Below, in pieces: positions 54,101 through 63,905 of a DNA stretch of 64,000 nt. This stretch comes from Methylophaga marina. GTDB lineage: Bacteria; Pseudomonadota; Gammaproteobacteria; Nitrosococcales; Methylophagaceae. The notes below the pieces were generated by a model. That model saw only the letters and a list, made by a program, of their open reading frames with translations, was not told the DNA's origin and ran no database searches. Each line of letters starts with the position of its first letter. The first letter of the stretch is position 1. Both the position numbers and the translations under genes were made by a program. The stretch covers positions 2,657,001 through 2,721,000 of the forward strand of contig NZ_AP027741.1 in NCBI RefSeq assembly GCF_030296755.1. Reading direction: 5' to 3'.

Positions 54101-54122
54101 AATATGATACGATATATCATTA
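54101..54122. promoter_or_regulatory. Candidate Zur box upstream of merC-dksA2-COG0523
   Basis: AATATGATACGATATATCATTA is an imperfect palindrome (ATGATA / TATCAT around a central CGATA). It resembles gammaproteobacterial Zur operators and has a second, related copy before the transport operon at 57371. Position 15-36 bases before the merC start fits repression by zinc-bound Zur. Confidence 0.6.
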
Positions 54123-54136
54123 ATTGTGAGGTTAAG

Positions 54137-54514
54137 ATGAAAGATAATATCGCTATCGCCTGTTCAGGATTGTGTCTGCTGCATTGCTTAGCGACACCGA
54201 TAATCATCAGTTTGGCTTTATTTGGTGCTGCAAGTAGTGCATTTGAATCACCTTGGGTGCATTTAGTGTTATTGATCCCCGTCATCATTTTAGCGCTATT
54301 GAGTTTGCCTTTTTCATACATACAGCACGGTAGTTATTTACCCATGACTTTAGTGAGCTTGGGCATTAGCGCCTTAGTTTCAACCTTTTTCTTACCAGAA
54401 CAATATGAGTTCTGGATCACCGTTCCGGCAGCACTTTTCATTATGAGTGGGCACTTCTGGAATCGCCAATTAATCACAAAAAACGTGCAGATGATGGAGC
54501 CTAGCAATGGATGA
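54137..54514 (+). CDS. MerC-family membrane protein
   Basis: A 125-residue protein from ATG 54137 with SD GAGGT upstream. Four hydrophobic spans; the first contains the MerC metal-binding Cys pattern (IACSGLCLLHCLATPIII). MerC domain proteins carry mercury or other metals across the inner membrane. Here the gene heads a putative zinc-responsive operon, so zinc or another divalent metal is more likely than mercury, and no mer genes are nearby. Overlaps the next gene by 8 bp. Confidence 0.75.
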   Translation: MKDNIAIACSGLCLLHCLATPIIISLALFGAASSAFESPWVHLVLLIPVIILALLSLPFSYIQHGSYLPMTLVSLGISALVSTFFLPEQYEFWITVPAALFIMSGHFWNRQLITKNVQMMEPSNG

Positions 54515-54911
54515 GAAAGCACTACTGGCTATGTCAGATGATGACTATATGAATGAAGAGCAATTAGCTTTCTTTGATGCCAGATTGGTTGAATTACGAC
54601 AAGAGACATTAGACGAAATTGAAGCCTCAAAACAAGAGATTAACTATGGCAGAGTCAGCGATGTGTCTGATAGAGCCACACTCGAAGAAGAGGCGCAGAT
54701 AGCATTAAGACTGGCAGACCGTAAACGTCAGCTTATTCCTAAAATTGATAAAGCCCGGCAGCGAATACGTCAAGGAGAGTATGGCTATTGTCTGGAAAGC
54801 GGTGATCCTATTGGTATAAAACGCTTACTGATTAGGCCCACAGCGGAATACAGCACGGATATCAAGAACATAAATGAAAAAAGAGAACGACGTTATGAAG
54901 ACAAACGATAA
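54507..54911 (+). CDS. dksA2: DksA-like protein lacking the zinc finger (DksA2 type)
   Basis: A 134-residue DksA/TraR protein: coiled coil with acidic tip ([20 protein letters not shown]) and globular end ([30 protein letters not shown]). Ordinary DksA binds zinc with four Cys; here only one remains, so the fold should be stable without zinc. Zinc-independent DksA2 paralogues, as in Pseudomonas aeruginosa, replace DksA during zinc shortage, when Zur is released. Its place between merC and a COG0523 GTPase fits that regulon. Overlaps merC by 8 bp and the GTPase by 17 bp. Confidence 0.88.
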   Translation: MDEKALLAMSDDDYMNEEQLAFFDARLVELRQETLDEIEASKQEINYGRVSDVSDRATLEEEAQIALRLADRKRQLIPKIDKARQRIRQGEYGYCLESGDPIGIKRLLIRPTAEYSTDIKNINEKRERRYEDKR

Positions 54912-56103
54912 TCGACTGCCGGTAACTGTTTTATCTGGTTTTTTAGGGGCAGGTAAAACGACCGTACTCAACCACATTCTGAATAATCGTGAAGGTAGAA
55001 AAGTGGCGGTTATTGTGAATGATATGAGTGAAATCAATATTGATGCACAACAGCTTAACAATGAAGTTGATTTCAATCGTGCTGAAGAAAAGCTGGTGGA
55101 AATGAGTAACGGCTGCATTTGCTGCACTTTGCGTGAAGATTTGTTAATTGAAGTCAAACGTCTGGCAGATGAAGGCCGTTTTGATTATCTCGTGATTGAA
55201 TCAACTGGCATTTCAGAACCCTTACCCATAGCAGAAACGTTCACGTTTGCGGATGAAGAGGGTGAGAGTCTCTCTACCATAGCTCGTCTGGATACCATGG
55301 TCACGGTGGTCGATGCTATCAACTTTTTGAAAGATTTTCGTGAAGCTGAACTTCTTCAAGATAAAGGTGAGCATCTCGGTGAGGAAGACATGCGAAGTGT
55401 GGCCGATCTGCTGATTGAGCAGGTTGAGTTTTGTGATGTCATTCTTGTTAGCAAGACTGACTTATGCAAAAAAGAGGATCTGGAAGAGTTGACTTCAATA
55501 TTGAGAAGTCTGAATACACTAGCAGACATTATTCCCTTAGAACACGGAAAAGTGTCGCTGGACAAAGTCTTGGCTACGCATAAGTTTGATTTTGAGAAAG
55601 CCTCACAAGCACCAGGCTGGTTAAAAGAGGCCAGGGGTGAGCACGTACCTGAAACCGAAGAATATGGCATCAGTAGTTTTTCATATGTCGCACGTAAGCC
55701 ATTTCATCCTGAGAAGTTTTATCACTTTTTGCATCAGGATTGGCCTGACGGTAAGTTGATTCGTTCCAAAGGCTATTTCTGGTTAGCCAGCCGTCCACAA
55801 TTTGCTGGTCACTGGAGTCAAGCTGGTGGTATTGCTCATCACGGTTTTGCTGGCATGTTTTGGAAAGCCGTGCCAGAAGATCGCTGGCCTGAAGATGAAG
55901 AGTCTAGAGAAGTCATCATGGAACATTGGCAAGAACCATTTGGTGACATGCGTCAGGAGTTAGTCTTTATTGGCCAGAACCTGAATGAGTCACAAGTTAA
56001 AGAGCAGCTTGATGCCTGCTTATTAACAGATGAGGAACTGCTCGCAGGCAAAGCTCTATGGCAGACATTACCTGATCCTTTTCCTTCATGGCAATCACAA
56101 TGA
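54895..56103 (+). CDS. COG0523-family GTPase (zinc metallochaperone, ZigA/YeiR-like)
   Basis: A 402-residue G3E GTPase from ATG 54895 (AAGAGA upstream). Walker [10 protein letters not shown], metal motif CICC ([13 protein letters not shown]), Walker B/base motifs [13 protein letters not shown] and [11 protein letters not shown]. The C-terminal CobW_C domain has [20 protein letters not shown] and HHGF. COG0523 proteins bind zinc and hand it to apo-enzymes during starvation. Its size and C-terminus resemble ZigA-type members with the DksA2/Zur context. Confidence 0.88.
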   Translation: MKTNDNRLPVTVLSGFLGAGKTTVLNHILNNREGRKVAVIVNDMSEINIDAQQLNNEVDFNRAEEKLVEMSNGCICCTLREDLLIEVKRLADEGRFDYLVIESTGISEPLPIAETFTFADEEGESLSTIARLDTMVTVVDAINFLKDFREAELLQDKGEHLGEEDMRSVADLLIEQVEFCDVILVSKTDLCKKEDLEELTSILRSLNTLADIIPLEHGKVSLDKVLATHKFDFEKASQAPGWLKEARGEHVPETEEYGISSFSYVARKPFHPEKFYHFLHQDWPDGKLIRSKGYFWLASRPQFAGHWSQAGGIAHHGFAGMFWKAVPEDRWPEDEESREVIMEHWQEPFGDMRQELVFIGQNLNESQVKEQLDACLLTDEELLAGKALWQTLPDPFPSWQSQ

Positions 56104-56756
56104 CAGCATTAGCAATCAACAAAACCGAATCAATTAATCACATTAAGTATGCATCAGATACCATTGATTTAGCAGATATTTATGATCAGTTCGTGAATCT
56201 GGTTGTTTGGCAAAGACAACTGAATGCGGCCATAACAGAAGATGTGTCCGCTTTACTCAATACCCACACCAGCTTTGCATTCCGAGCGGTACTTAAACCC
56301 TCTGAAGTTCATGAATGGTTGAGAGGCTCTTTAAAGCAGCAGGCATACACTGCTTTAGAAAATGACATCGCCTCCATAGCGGAAATCTTTGCAGACTTAT
56401 TTGATTTGAGTCATGTAGGCTTGCGACTGGAGTTATTGAATAAAACAATGTGTCCACGCTTTCATGTCGATAAATTAATGTGTCGGTTGGTTTCTACCTA
56501 TGCGGGAAATACCACGCAATGGTTAACTGAAGATAATGTTGACAGAACCAAGCTGGGTGCTGGAGCCAATGGTCTGCCAGATGAAACGTCGGGCATATAT
56601 ATCAACGAAGAAGCGATTCAACAGGCTTCTCCTGGTGATGTTTTATTGATGAAAGGGCAGGCATGGCCGAACTCATCATTGCCAGCACTGGTGCATCGAT
56701 CGCCATCGGCTTCGGCCCTTTCACCACGTTTACTGCTCGGTATAGACTTTGCCTGA
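56100..56756 (+). CDS. DUF1826 protein
   Basis: A 218-residue soluble protein. Conserved-looking segments: [55 protein letters not shown] and [20 protein letters not shown]. The CPRFHxDxxxCR pattern with Cys/His residues suggests metal binding. DUF1826 genes commonly sit beside COG0523 GTPases and Zur in gammaproteobacteria, so it is probably part of zinc homeostasis, though its activity is unknown. The ATG overlaps the GTPase stop (ATGA); an in-frame ATG at 56088 is an alternative. Confidence 0.7.
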   Translation: MTALAINKTESINHIKYASDTIDLADIYDQFVNLVVWQRQLNAAITEDVSALLNTHTSFAFRAVLKPSEVHEWLRGSLKQQAYTALENDIASIAEIFADLFDLSHVGLRLELLNKTMCPRFHVDKLMCRLVSTYAGNTTQWLTEDNVDRTKLGAGANGLPDETSGIYINEEAIQQASPGDVLLMKGQAWPNSSLPALVHRSPSASALSPRLLLGIDFA

Positions 56757-56857
56757 GCGAGGAATACTAGTGATTTTATATGGTGCATTACAGAGTGGAT
56801 GGGTTAACTGTTAAAATTCCGTTATCATTAGTCGCTCATCAATGATGATAGCGAGTG

Positions 56858-57337
56858 ATGAACCTTACTCTCCAAAGTGACGATATGGATACAAAAAAAG
56901 CAATTAATCAAGCCGAAAAAAGTTGTATTGAACATGGAGGCAAGCTAACACCCAAGCGTAAGGTGGTCCTGGAGCTTTTACTAGAAAACGCTCAGCCACA
57001 GTCAGCCTATGAACTTGCTGATTTGTATCAACGTAAAATGGGTGAAAAAATACCAGCTATGTCAGTGTACAGAATGCTGGAATTTCTTATTGAGCAAGGC
57101 TTAGTGCATAAGTTGGCTTCAACGAATAAGTTTCTGGCCTGCTCACACATCACGTGTAATCACAAACACGAAACACCGCAGTTTCTGATTTGTGACAATT
57201 GCCAATCCGTGAGTGAAGTGGGTATTGATACCAAGCTGATAGAAGCCTTGGAAAAAAGCATTCAACAGAATCATTTCCAGCTTAATAGCCCACAGTTAGA
57301 ACTTCACGGCTTGTGTGAAAACTGCCAAACCAAATAA
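56858..57337 (+). CDS. zur: Fur-family zinc uptake regulator Zur
   Basis: A 159-residue Fur-family repressor. N-terminal winged helix (KLTPKRKVVLELLLENAQPQ, IPAMSVYRMLEFLIEQGLVH), then the dimerisation domain with metal sites: CSHITCNHKHETPQF, the structural CxxC in LICDNCQS and the final CENC. Zur bound to zinc represses uptake genes; the two candidate boxes flanking this gene are its probable targets. Start ATG 56858 preferred over GTG 56855; an internal ATG at 56885 is also possible. Confidence 0.85.
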   Translation: MNLTLQSDDMDTKKAINQAEKSCIEHGGKLTPKRKVVLELLLENAQPQSAYELADLYQRKMGEKIPAMSVYRMLEFLIEQGLVHKLASTNKFLACSHITCNHKHETPQFLICDNCQSVSEVGIDTKLIEALEKSIQQNHFQLNSPQLELHGLCENCQTK

Positions 57338-57364
57338 AACCCAGAAAGACTGGGTTTTATTTGG
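57330..57364 (+). terminator. Strong hairpin terminator after zur
   Basis: Perfect 15-bp stem CCAAATAAAACCCAG / CTGGGTTTTATTTGG with a 5-base loop; the zur stop codon lies in the left arm. The stem itself provides T-rich sequence on either strand. It separates zur from the transport operon. Confidence 0.85.
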
Positions 57365-57370
57365 TGTACA

Positions 57371-57391
57371 TAATGATATGATACATCACTA
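57371..57391. promoter_or_regulatory. Candidate Zur box upstream of the ABC/TonB operon
   Basis: TAATGATATGATACATCACTA contains TGATATGATACATCA, an imperfect palindrome sharing TGAT…ATCA arms with the box at 54101. It lies 50-70 bases before the ABC ATPase start and after the zur terminator. Confidence 0.55.
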
Positions 57392-57440
57392 TTTTACGAT
57401 TGATTCTCATTAAAAACTGCCTCGAGGAACCGAATTAGAC

Positions 57441-58142
57441 ATGCTAGAAGTCAGTAATTTAAACAAGTTTTATGGAAAAAATCATGCGGTTAATGATTTA
57501 AATTTTACTGTCGCTTCAGGTGAAATTCTATGTCTTCTTGGAGCAAACGGTGCAGGAAAAACAACTACACTCAATATGTTACTGGGTTTTATTAAACCTG
57601 ATTCTGGAAGCGCGATTTTAGATGGGTTGGATATGTATTACCAGCGTTCGGCTTGCCGCGAACAGATGATGTATATCCCAGAAAATGTGCATCTCTATCC
57701 TAGTTTCACTGCAATAGAAAATATCGCCTATCTAGCTGAACTCGCCAAAATGCGTGTCAGTGATGGTGAGATTAAAGATGTTTTAATCAGAACTGGCATC
57801 ACAGAAAATCAACTTGATCGCAAAGTTGGCAGCTTCTCTAAAGGCATGCGCCAAAAAGTGGCTATTGCCTTTGCTTTACTCAAGCACGCCAAACTGGTGT
57901 TGATGGACGAACCCACTTCAGGCCTTGATCCTGTCGCAACACAAGAGTTTATCGATGTGGTTAACACCATTAAAGAACGGGGCACAGCGGTATTGATTGT
58001 GACGCATGACTTGCTCTGTGCACATCAGCTATCTGATCACATCGGCATTATGAGTCAGGGGCAGTTAAAACAATTCATAAAAAACGAACAACTGACGTTA
58101 CCTGATCTAACAGAACACTATTTCAACCAATTTTCAGCTTAA
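57441..58142 (+). CDS. ABC transporter ATP-binding protein
   Basis: A 233-residue ATPase: Walker A GANGAGKTT, Q-loop region MMYIPENVHLYPSF, signature FSKGMRQKV, Walker B LVLMDEPTSGLDP, switch His in LIVTHDLLCAH. This is the ABC-2 (export/NosF-like) subgroup. Heads an operon with a TonB receptor and two permeases; partners are the two large permeases at 60121 and 61542. Confidence 0.9.
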   Translation: MLEVSNLNKFYGKNHAVNDLNFTVASGEILCLLGANGAGKTTTLNMLLGFIKPDSGSAILDGLDMYYQRSACREQMMYIPENVHLYPSFTAIENIAYLAELAKMRVSDGEIKDVLIRTGITENQLDRKVGSFSKGMRQKVAIAFALLKHAKLVLMDEPTSGLDPVATQEFIDVVNTIKERGTAVLIVTHDLLCAHQLSDHIGIMSQGQLKQFIKNEQLTLPDLTEHYFNQFSA

Positions 58143-58152
58143 AGGTTTTACT

Positions 58153-60121
58153 GTGAAAAAAACCTTATAACCAGCCTCGTCTTATCAGCATTATTTCCTG
58201 TCGGAGTCTTGGCTGATGAGAGCTCATCGGCAACAATTTCTCCCATGATTGTGGTGGGCGATGCGCCAGATTATAGCGATACGAATTTAGCAGGATCTGT
58301 CGATAGTATTTCACGTGAGGAATTGGCTCAAAGTCACATCAATAACACGATGGAATTATTCACCAAAGTCCCCGGCGTTTATTTTGCTCGTTATAACCAA
58401 GGCATTATTAATACCGATATCGGTATACGTGGATTTGCTGCTGAAGGTTCATCACCACATGCTAAGTTACTGATTGATGGTATCCCTACCAATTTACACA
58501 ATGGTTACAGTGAAATGGATCAGTTATTTCCTGGAGATATCAGTAATATCACCGTCTTCAAAGGCACCAGTGATCCACGTTATGGTTTGTTGAATGTTGC
58601 TGGTAATTACAACATCGAAACACGTTCAGATTTAGGGCGTGAAGTACAAGTTACTGCAGGCAGTTATAACGCGCGTGAAGTACAAGCCTATGTGGGAGAA
58701 CAAACCGGAAAGTTGAGACATAATTATTTCTTTGGTTACCGTCAATCTGATGGTTATCGTGATAATTTTGAGCTGGATAAATATTCTGTCTCTGGTCGTT
58801 GGTTTTATGATTTTTCAGATGATACCTCCTTAGGCTTGATTGTTCGTGCGTCAGACTATGATGCCGATGCCCCAGGCTACTTAACGCAAGAAGAGGCTAG
58901 AAAACACCCAACTCGCTCAGCAAGCTATGCCAGACAAGATGGTGGTGATAAAAACACACAATCCTATAGTTTGCACTTTGACCATGCTTTTTCCGATAGT
59001 GTGGACTGGTCGTTAAAGTCCTACTTTAATCATTATGAAAGAGAGCGTTGGGTCAGATTTACTGCAGGTGACTCCTTACAAAATCGTTATGATGATCAAG
59101 ATCATTATGGCGTTATTTCTTCTCTTAACTGGCAGTTAAACCGTGATTGGACACTGAACTGGGAGTGAATGTAGAGAAACAGAAGGTCATCGAGCAACGA
59201 TTTGGCACAGTTAATAACGCTCGGCAACGTGATAACTCAAATGTACTCAGAGATTATGAGTTCGATTTTATCAACTACGGTAGTTATTTAGAGCTAGCCA
59301 ATACACCATTAGATTGGTTTGCCTGGAATGTGGCAATTCGAGCAGACAGATTTACTGGTGATGGTAAATTTGCCGGTACGAAGAGAGATATTTATGATTT
59401 TGGCACCATAATGCAGCCAAAATTAAACTTGTTCTTTTACCCATCAGACAGCGTTACCGTATTTGCAAACTATGGCAGAAGTTTCCAAACGCCAACGAGT
59501 GCAGCAGCCTATACCGCAGGTGATCGCTCGGAGCGTGATGTTTCGTTGAATGATGGCTGGGAAGTGGGCACTAAATGGTTGGCACTCGATAGTCTGGAAT
59601 TACGTTTATCGTATTGGCAACAGAAAGCCAGTGATGAATATGTCACTATTGACAATACCTCACAAAATGTTGGTGAAACCATGCGAAAAGGTCTGGACTT
59701 TGGCTTTAATTGGGGAGTAACTGACCTCGTCACGCTTTGGGGTAATTTTACTACTGCGGATTCTGAGATTCGTACAGAAGGTGAGAATAAGGGGAATGAA
59801 TTACGTAGTATTCCTTCTTACACTGCCTCGATGGGAGTGAGTTATCAAGTGACCCCAGCCGTTACTTGGCGAGTGCATTATGATGCTCAGGCTAGTGCTT
59901 ATGTAAATAAAGCCAATGATGGAGGCAAGTACGGTAAGTTTAATCTGGTTAATACCAGTGTTTACTACGATGCTGGCTGGGGAACGATTAATCTGCAAGT
60001 AAATAACTTGTTCAACGAATATTATGAATATGTCTATGATAATTCTCAGAATGGTTCAGACATTAATTATTCTCCTGGTGATGGTATCAATGCCTCTGTT
60101 TCTGTCCTGTATCGCTTTTAA
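58153..60121 (+). CDS. TonB-dependent outer-membrane receptor (two frame breaks, near 58167 and 59161)
   Basis: Restoring one A near 58167 gives a signal peptide from GTG 58153 (KKTLITSLVLSALFPVGVLA), and reading the G3 at 59161-59163 as four joins the two main frames (DWTLNWGVNVEKQKVIEQRF). The result is a 656-residue receptor with a plug domain (SVDSISREELAQSHINNTME, DIGIRGFAAEGSSPHAKLLI, NITVFKGTSDPRYGLLNVAG) and a barrel ending in SVSVLYRF with the terminal Phe. It should import a metal-chelate or metallophore. The Zur box before the operon suggests zinc. It ends one base into the next gene. Confidence 0.8.
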
Positions 60122-61545
60122 TGGGTGTGGACATGCTTTTTACGATAGCGCGTCACGAGTTAGTGGAGCAATGGCGTCATAAAACGCTGAAAATTTTATT
60201 ACCCCTGATGCTTATGTTGACTGTGCTAGTGGCTTTTAGCCACTGGCAACAGCAGCAAGATTTTATTGCGGTACAACAACAATGGCAGGAAACCAATGAT
60301 GCCAAGTGGGAAGCTCAGCCGGACCGTCACCCGCACCGAGCTGCACATTATGGTGCCATGGTGTTTCGTGTTATCTCACCATTAAGTTTCATTGATGCTG
60401 GAGTAAACCCATTTGTGGGTAATGTGTTGTTTTTAGAAGCACATCGACAAAACAGCAGTCAGTTTAAGCAATATCTAAGTAGCCATAGCTATATGCAGTT
60501 GGGTTATTTATCTGGCGCAACACTGATATTGGTCGTCTGGCCTTTAGTGTTGATTGCCTTAGCTTATAAAAGTATCAGTGGTGAGCGTCAGCAGGGCACA
60601 TTACGACAGGTAATTGCGCTTGGCGTCAGTTTTCGTCAACTGATTGTCGGCAAAGCATTAGCGTTCTTATTTATTTCACTACTCTTTCTGGCACTGGTCT
60701 TTTCTGTGGCCGCAATGTTTTTGGTGCTGGGCGAGGCAAGTGGCGATGTTTATGCACGCTTTGCCATGTTATTTTCACTGTATTTTCTGTATTGCATGAT
60801 ATGGATCGGTCTGACTTTATTGGTATCGACCTTAGCACAAGGGAATAATCAGAGCCTATCCTCATCTCTATTACTGTGGCTGGTGATGGTAGTGGTGTTA
60901 CCAAAGCTGGCTTATGCGGTAGCAGAGTGGCGTTATCCTTTACCGGATAAAGCAGTGTTTGATATTCAAACAACACAAGCTGTTGCCAAAGTCGGGGACT
61001 CTCACGATCCTGATGATCCGTATTTCAATGATTTCCGAGAGAAAACACTACAAGCGTATGGCGTTGATCGTGTTGAAGACTTGCCTGTGAATTGGAAGGG
61101 ATTGTTGATGCAGGAAGGTGAGAGAATTACCAGTGAAGTCTTTGAGCAGCAATATGAGCAGCTTTTAGCTCAGATAGCCAAACAAAATGCCTGGGTTTCT
61201 GGTTTGTCCCTAATATCGCCTTACCTGGTAACGAGTCGACTATCCAACCAACTCAGTGGTACCAGTTATGAGCATATCAGAGAGTTCGAACAAGCAGCTG
61301 AAGCCTACCGTTATCAATTAATTCAGTCTTTGAATGATATCCATATCCATGAAGTCGATCTGGCTAAGGACCGTGAGACACGTATATCTCAGTCACATTG
61401 GTCTGAACTGGCCAAGTTTGATTATGAAGCGACGAAGTTAAAACAAGAATGGCCAACCATGGCCGCTTCTGTTGCCGTTATTATGGTTTGGTTCCTGTGT
61501 TTGTTGGCGGCCATTACTCTTACCAGACCGAAGGTGAGTCTATGA
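60121..61545 (+). CDS. ABC-2 permease with DUF3526-type periplasmic domain, first
   Basis: A 474-residue protein: one N-terminal span, a long periplasmic loop (residues 40-130), a block of five spans (residues 135-280, e.g. LSGATLILVVWPLVLIALAY and GERQQGTLRQVIALGVSFRQ), a second soluble section and a final span. This fits ABC-2 permeases with DUF3526. TAATG overlaps the receptor stop by one base; an internal ATG at 60133 is possible. Together with its paralogue downstream and the ATPase it should form a heterodimeric transporter, whose direction is unclear. Confidence 0.8.
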   Translation: MGVDMLFTIARHELVEQWRHKTLKILLPLMLMLTVLVAFSHWQQQQDFIAVQQQWQETNDAKWEAQPDRHPHRAAHYGAMVFRVISPLSFIDAGVNPFVGNVLFLEAHRQNSSQFKQYLSSHSYMQLGYLSGATLILVVWPLVLIALAYKSISGERQQGTLRQVIALGVSFRQLIVGKALAFLFISLLFLALVFSVAAMFLVLGEASGDVYARFAMLFSLYFLYCMIWIGLTLLVSTLAQGNNQSLSSSLLLWLVMVVVLPKLAYAVAEWRYPLPDKAVFDIQTTQAVAKVGDSHDPDDPYFNDFREKTLQAYGVDRVEDLPVNWKGLLMQEGERITSEVFEQQYEQLLAQIAKQNAWVSGLSLISPYLVTSRLSNQLSGTSYEHIREFEQAAEAYRYQLIQSLNDIHIHEVDLAKDRETRISQSHWSELAKFDYEATKLKQEWPTMAASVAVIMVWFLCLLAAITLTRPKVSL

Positions 61546-62906
61546 ATCTGTTTGCTATTGAAATGAAACTGTTTTGGGCGAACAGGCTAAATAAATGGTT
61601 GTTGTTGACCTATCTTGTTGCAGGCGTTGTTGCCATTAGTCTAAGTCAGGTCACCTATGAGCGTGAATTAGAGCATTATCAGTTGGCTGAAACTTTTTAT
61701 CAGAATGAGATTGAGCACTATCAAGAGCAGTTTGATAAACAACAATTACAGCTTGGCTATATGGGCTATTACTTATTTCATCCTGTTGCTCAGCTACCGC
61801 AGGCATGGTCAGCCTTGTTTCGGGGGCAACGTGATGAGTCTGCCAATCATTTACGTGTCAGATTGTTAGGTCTACAGAGTCAGGTGAATGCTAACGCGCT
61901 TGGCAATACTGACGCTCAGCGTTTTGGTCAATTTGATTTATCCTTTTTATGGTTATACCTGATGCCACTATTGATTGGCGCAATGACTATCAATCTATTG
62001 GCCGATGAAAAAAGTAGTGGTCGTTGGCCAATGTTAGTGGCTCAGGTATCGAAGGGTACACAGTTAATTTTCAGAAAGATGGCTGTACCCGCTTTGATGG
62101 TATTGACCGTCAATGTGACTTTATTGGTGTTAGCCACATGGATGACATCGGTCACAATAGATAGCAGTTGGTTGGCAGTCTTACTACAAGTTGTTTTGTA
62201 TCAACTGTGTTGGTGGCTGATTTGTGGCTGGATTGTATTTTTGAATAAAGAAGCCAGTTTCAATTATCTGTCACTCATTAGTATTTGGCTGGTGTTTACA
62301 TTTATTGTGCCGGGTATGGCTTATCTCTATCAAATTCAACAACAAGAAGCTGGGAAAGATGCAGCGATCGTGTTTGAGCAGCGTCAATATATGAATGATA
62401 GCTGGGATAAAGATAAGAAAGCTGACTTTGAGGCTTATCTCGCGAAGTTTCCACAATGGACGCCTACCGCCCCGTTGGGTGATGAATTTGACTGGCGTTG
62501 GTATTACGGGCAGCAGCAGATGAGTGATGTCGTGGTTAGTGATCTAGTCGAAAAACGTTACCAGAGTCAGTTAGCCAGTCACCAGCAAGGCCAGGCTTTT
62601 TCATGGTTTTCCCCAGTAATGACAATGCAATACAGTTTTAATCGCTTGGCGAATAGCGATATGTTGGCGAATGTTGATTTCAATCAGCAAGTTGCAGAGT
62701 ATCAACAGTCATTACGTGATTTCTTCTGGTCATTTTATTTCTTCGATACCGCTTTTGAAAAAACAGATTTTGCTGATATCCCCAGTTTTAATTACCAGCC
62801 TGATAATGCTGCATTTATCTGGCAGGGTTCTCTGAAACTGTTGTTACTGAGTTTGGTGTTTGGGGTGTTACTGTGGCGCAAGGTAAGCGCTTTTCATGAA
62901 CGCTGA
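61542..62906 (+). CDS. ABC-2 permease with DUF3526-type periplasmic domain, second
   Basis: A 454-residue paralogue of the preceding permease, starting at ATG 61542 by a 4-bp overlap. Spans at LNKWLLLTYLVAGVVAISL, LSFLWLYLMPLLIGAMTINL (before DEKSSGRWPMLVAQVSKGTQ, the ABC-2 coupling region) and VTLLVLATWMTSVTI, and a C-terminal span (LLLLSLVFGVLLW). A soluble periplasmic section lies between. Partner of the first permease. Confidence 0.8.
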   Translation: MNLFAIEMKLFWANRLNKWLLLTYLVAGVVAISLSQVTYERELEHYQLAETFYQNEIEHYQEQFDKQQLQLGYMGYYLFHPVAQLPQAWSALFRGQRDESANHLRVRLLGLQSQVNANALGNTDAQRFGQFDLSFLWLYLMPLLIGAMTINLLADEKSSGRWPMLVAQVSKGTQLIFRKMAVPALMVLTVNVTLLVLATWMTSVTIDSSWLAVLLQVVLYQLCWWLICGWIVFLNKEASFNYLSLISIWLVFTFIVPGMAYLYQIQQQEAGKDAAIVFEQRQYMNDSWDKDKKADFEAYLAKFPQWTPTAPLGDEFDWRWYYGQQQMSDVVVSDLVEKRYQSQLASHQQGQAFSWFSPVMTMQYSFNRLANSDMLANVDFNQQVAEYQQSLRDFFWSFYFFDTAFEKTDFADIPSFNYQPDNAAFIWQGSLKLLLLSLVFGVLLWRKVSAFHER

Positions 62907-63899
62907 CACCATGCAGCCAATTCCGACAAATATCATCACCGGTTTTTTGGGAGTAGGGAAAACAACGGCGATTATGTCCTTACTCAAGAAAAAGCCAGAA
63001 ACTGAGAGGTGGGCCGTTCTGGTGAATGAGTTTGGCGAGGTGGGGCTGGATAAAGCGTTGCTATCGTCAGATTCTTCAGAATCTGATGGCTTAATTATCA
63101 AAGAAGTACCGGGCGGATGCATGTGCTGCACGGCAGGCTTACCTGTCACCGTAGCGTTAAATCAGATCCTACGGGAAGTGCAGCCAGATAGGTTATTGAT
63201 TGAACCTAGTGGCCTCGGTCATCCTAAAGAAGTATTGGATATCCTCACAAGCAGGCAATATCGAGACTGGATTGATTTAGCGGCGACCATTACCTTAGTC
63301 GATGCTCGTCATTTTAGTGATGAGCGTTACATCACTCATGAGATATTTTTGCAGCAATTAGAAGTGGCCGATCTGATTGTCGTGAATAAGTATGATGATC
63401 AGCAACAAGCAGACTTAGTATCAATGCAGAATTTTCTCCATCAGTTCGATTCTCATTGCACACCTACGCATCATACAGAATGGGGGAGCTACCACTTTCA
63501 TTTCTGGATAAGCCTTCTTCATTCAAACGCGCTGTTTGGCAAAAGGTGCCCGAGCCCAAACAGGATCAGAAAAGTAATCAACAGGCTGAAAGTGGCCCGG
63601 ATATTTATGAACATCAGGATGATGGTTGGCAAAGCCTTGGTTTTCGTTTCGACAATACGTATCAATTTGATGAGTCGGCTTTATTACAGTTTTGCCGTGA
63701 ATCGGAAGTAGAACGGCTCAAAGCGGTTGTCAGTACCGAGATGGGCACACTTTTTATCAATCAGGTCTACACTGAGCTTCATTTTAGCCAAAATTCGGTG
63801 CCAGTGAAGGAGAGCCTGATCGAGTTTATTAGTGCGACACCGTTTTCATCAGTGGCCATCCAAGCTGCTTTATCAGACTGTGTTATCAAGCGTCAGTGA
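62896..63899 (+). CDS. Second COG0523-family GTPase (frame broken near 63452)
   Basis: Frames 62896-63711 and 63456-63899 join into a 334-residue protein when one base is added near 63452 (QFDSSLHTYASYRMGELPLS). Walker A GFLGVGKTT; metal motif GGCMCC; LIEPSGLGHPKEVLDIL; base motif VVNKYDD. The C-terminal part is shorter than in the first GTPase and resembles YjiA-like members. It starts inside the last codons of the permease gene, so it belongs to the transport operon and probably receives the imported metal. The gene after it may be its client. Confidence 0.8.
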
Positions 63900-63905
63900 G
63901 GTTTT

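Noticed and set aside
58209..59168. Truncated TonB receptor followed by a separate barrel protein
   Set aside because: The two frames form one continuous receptor when a single G is restored, and a signal peptide appears when one A is restored.
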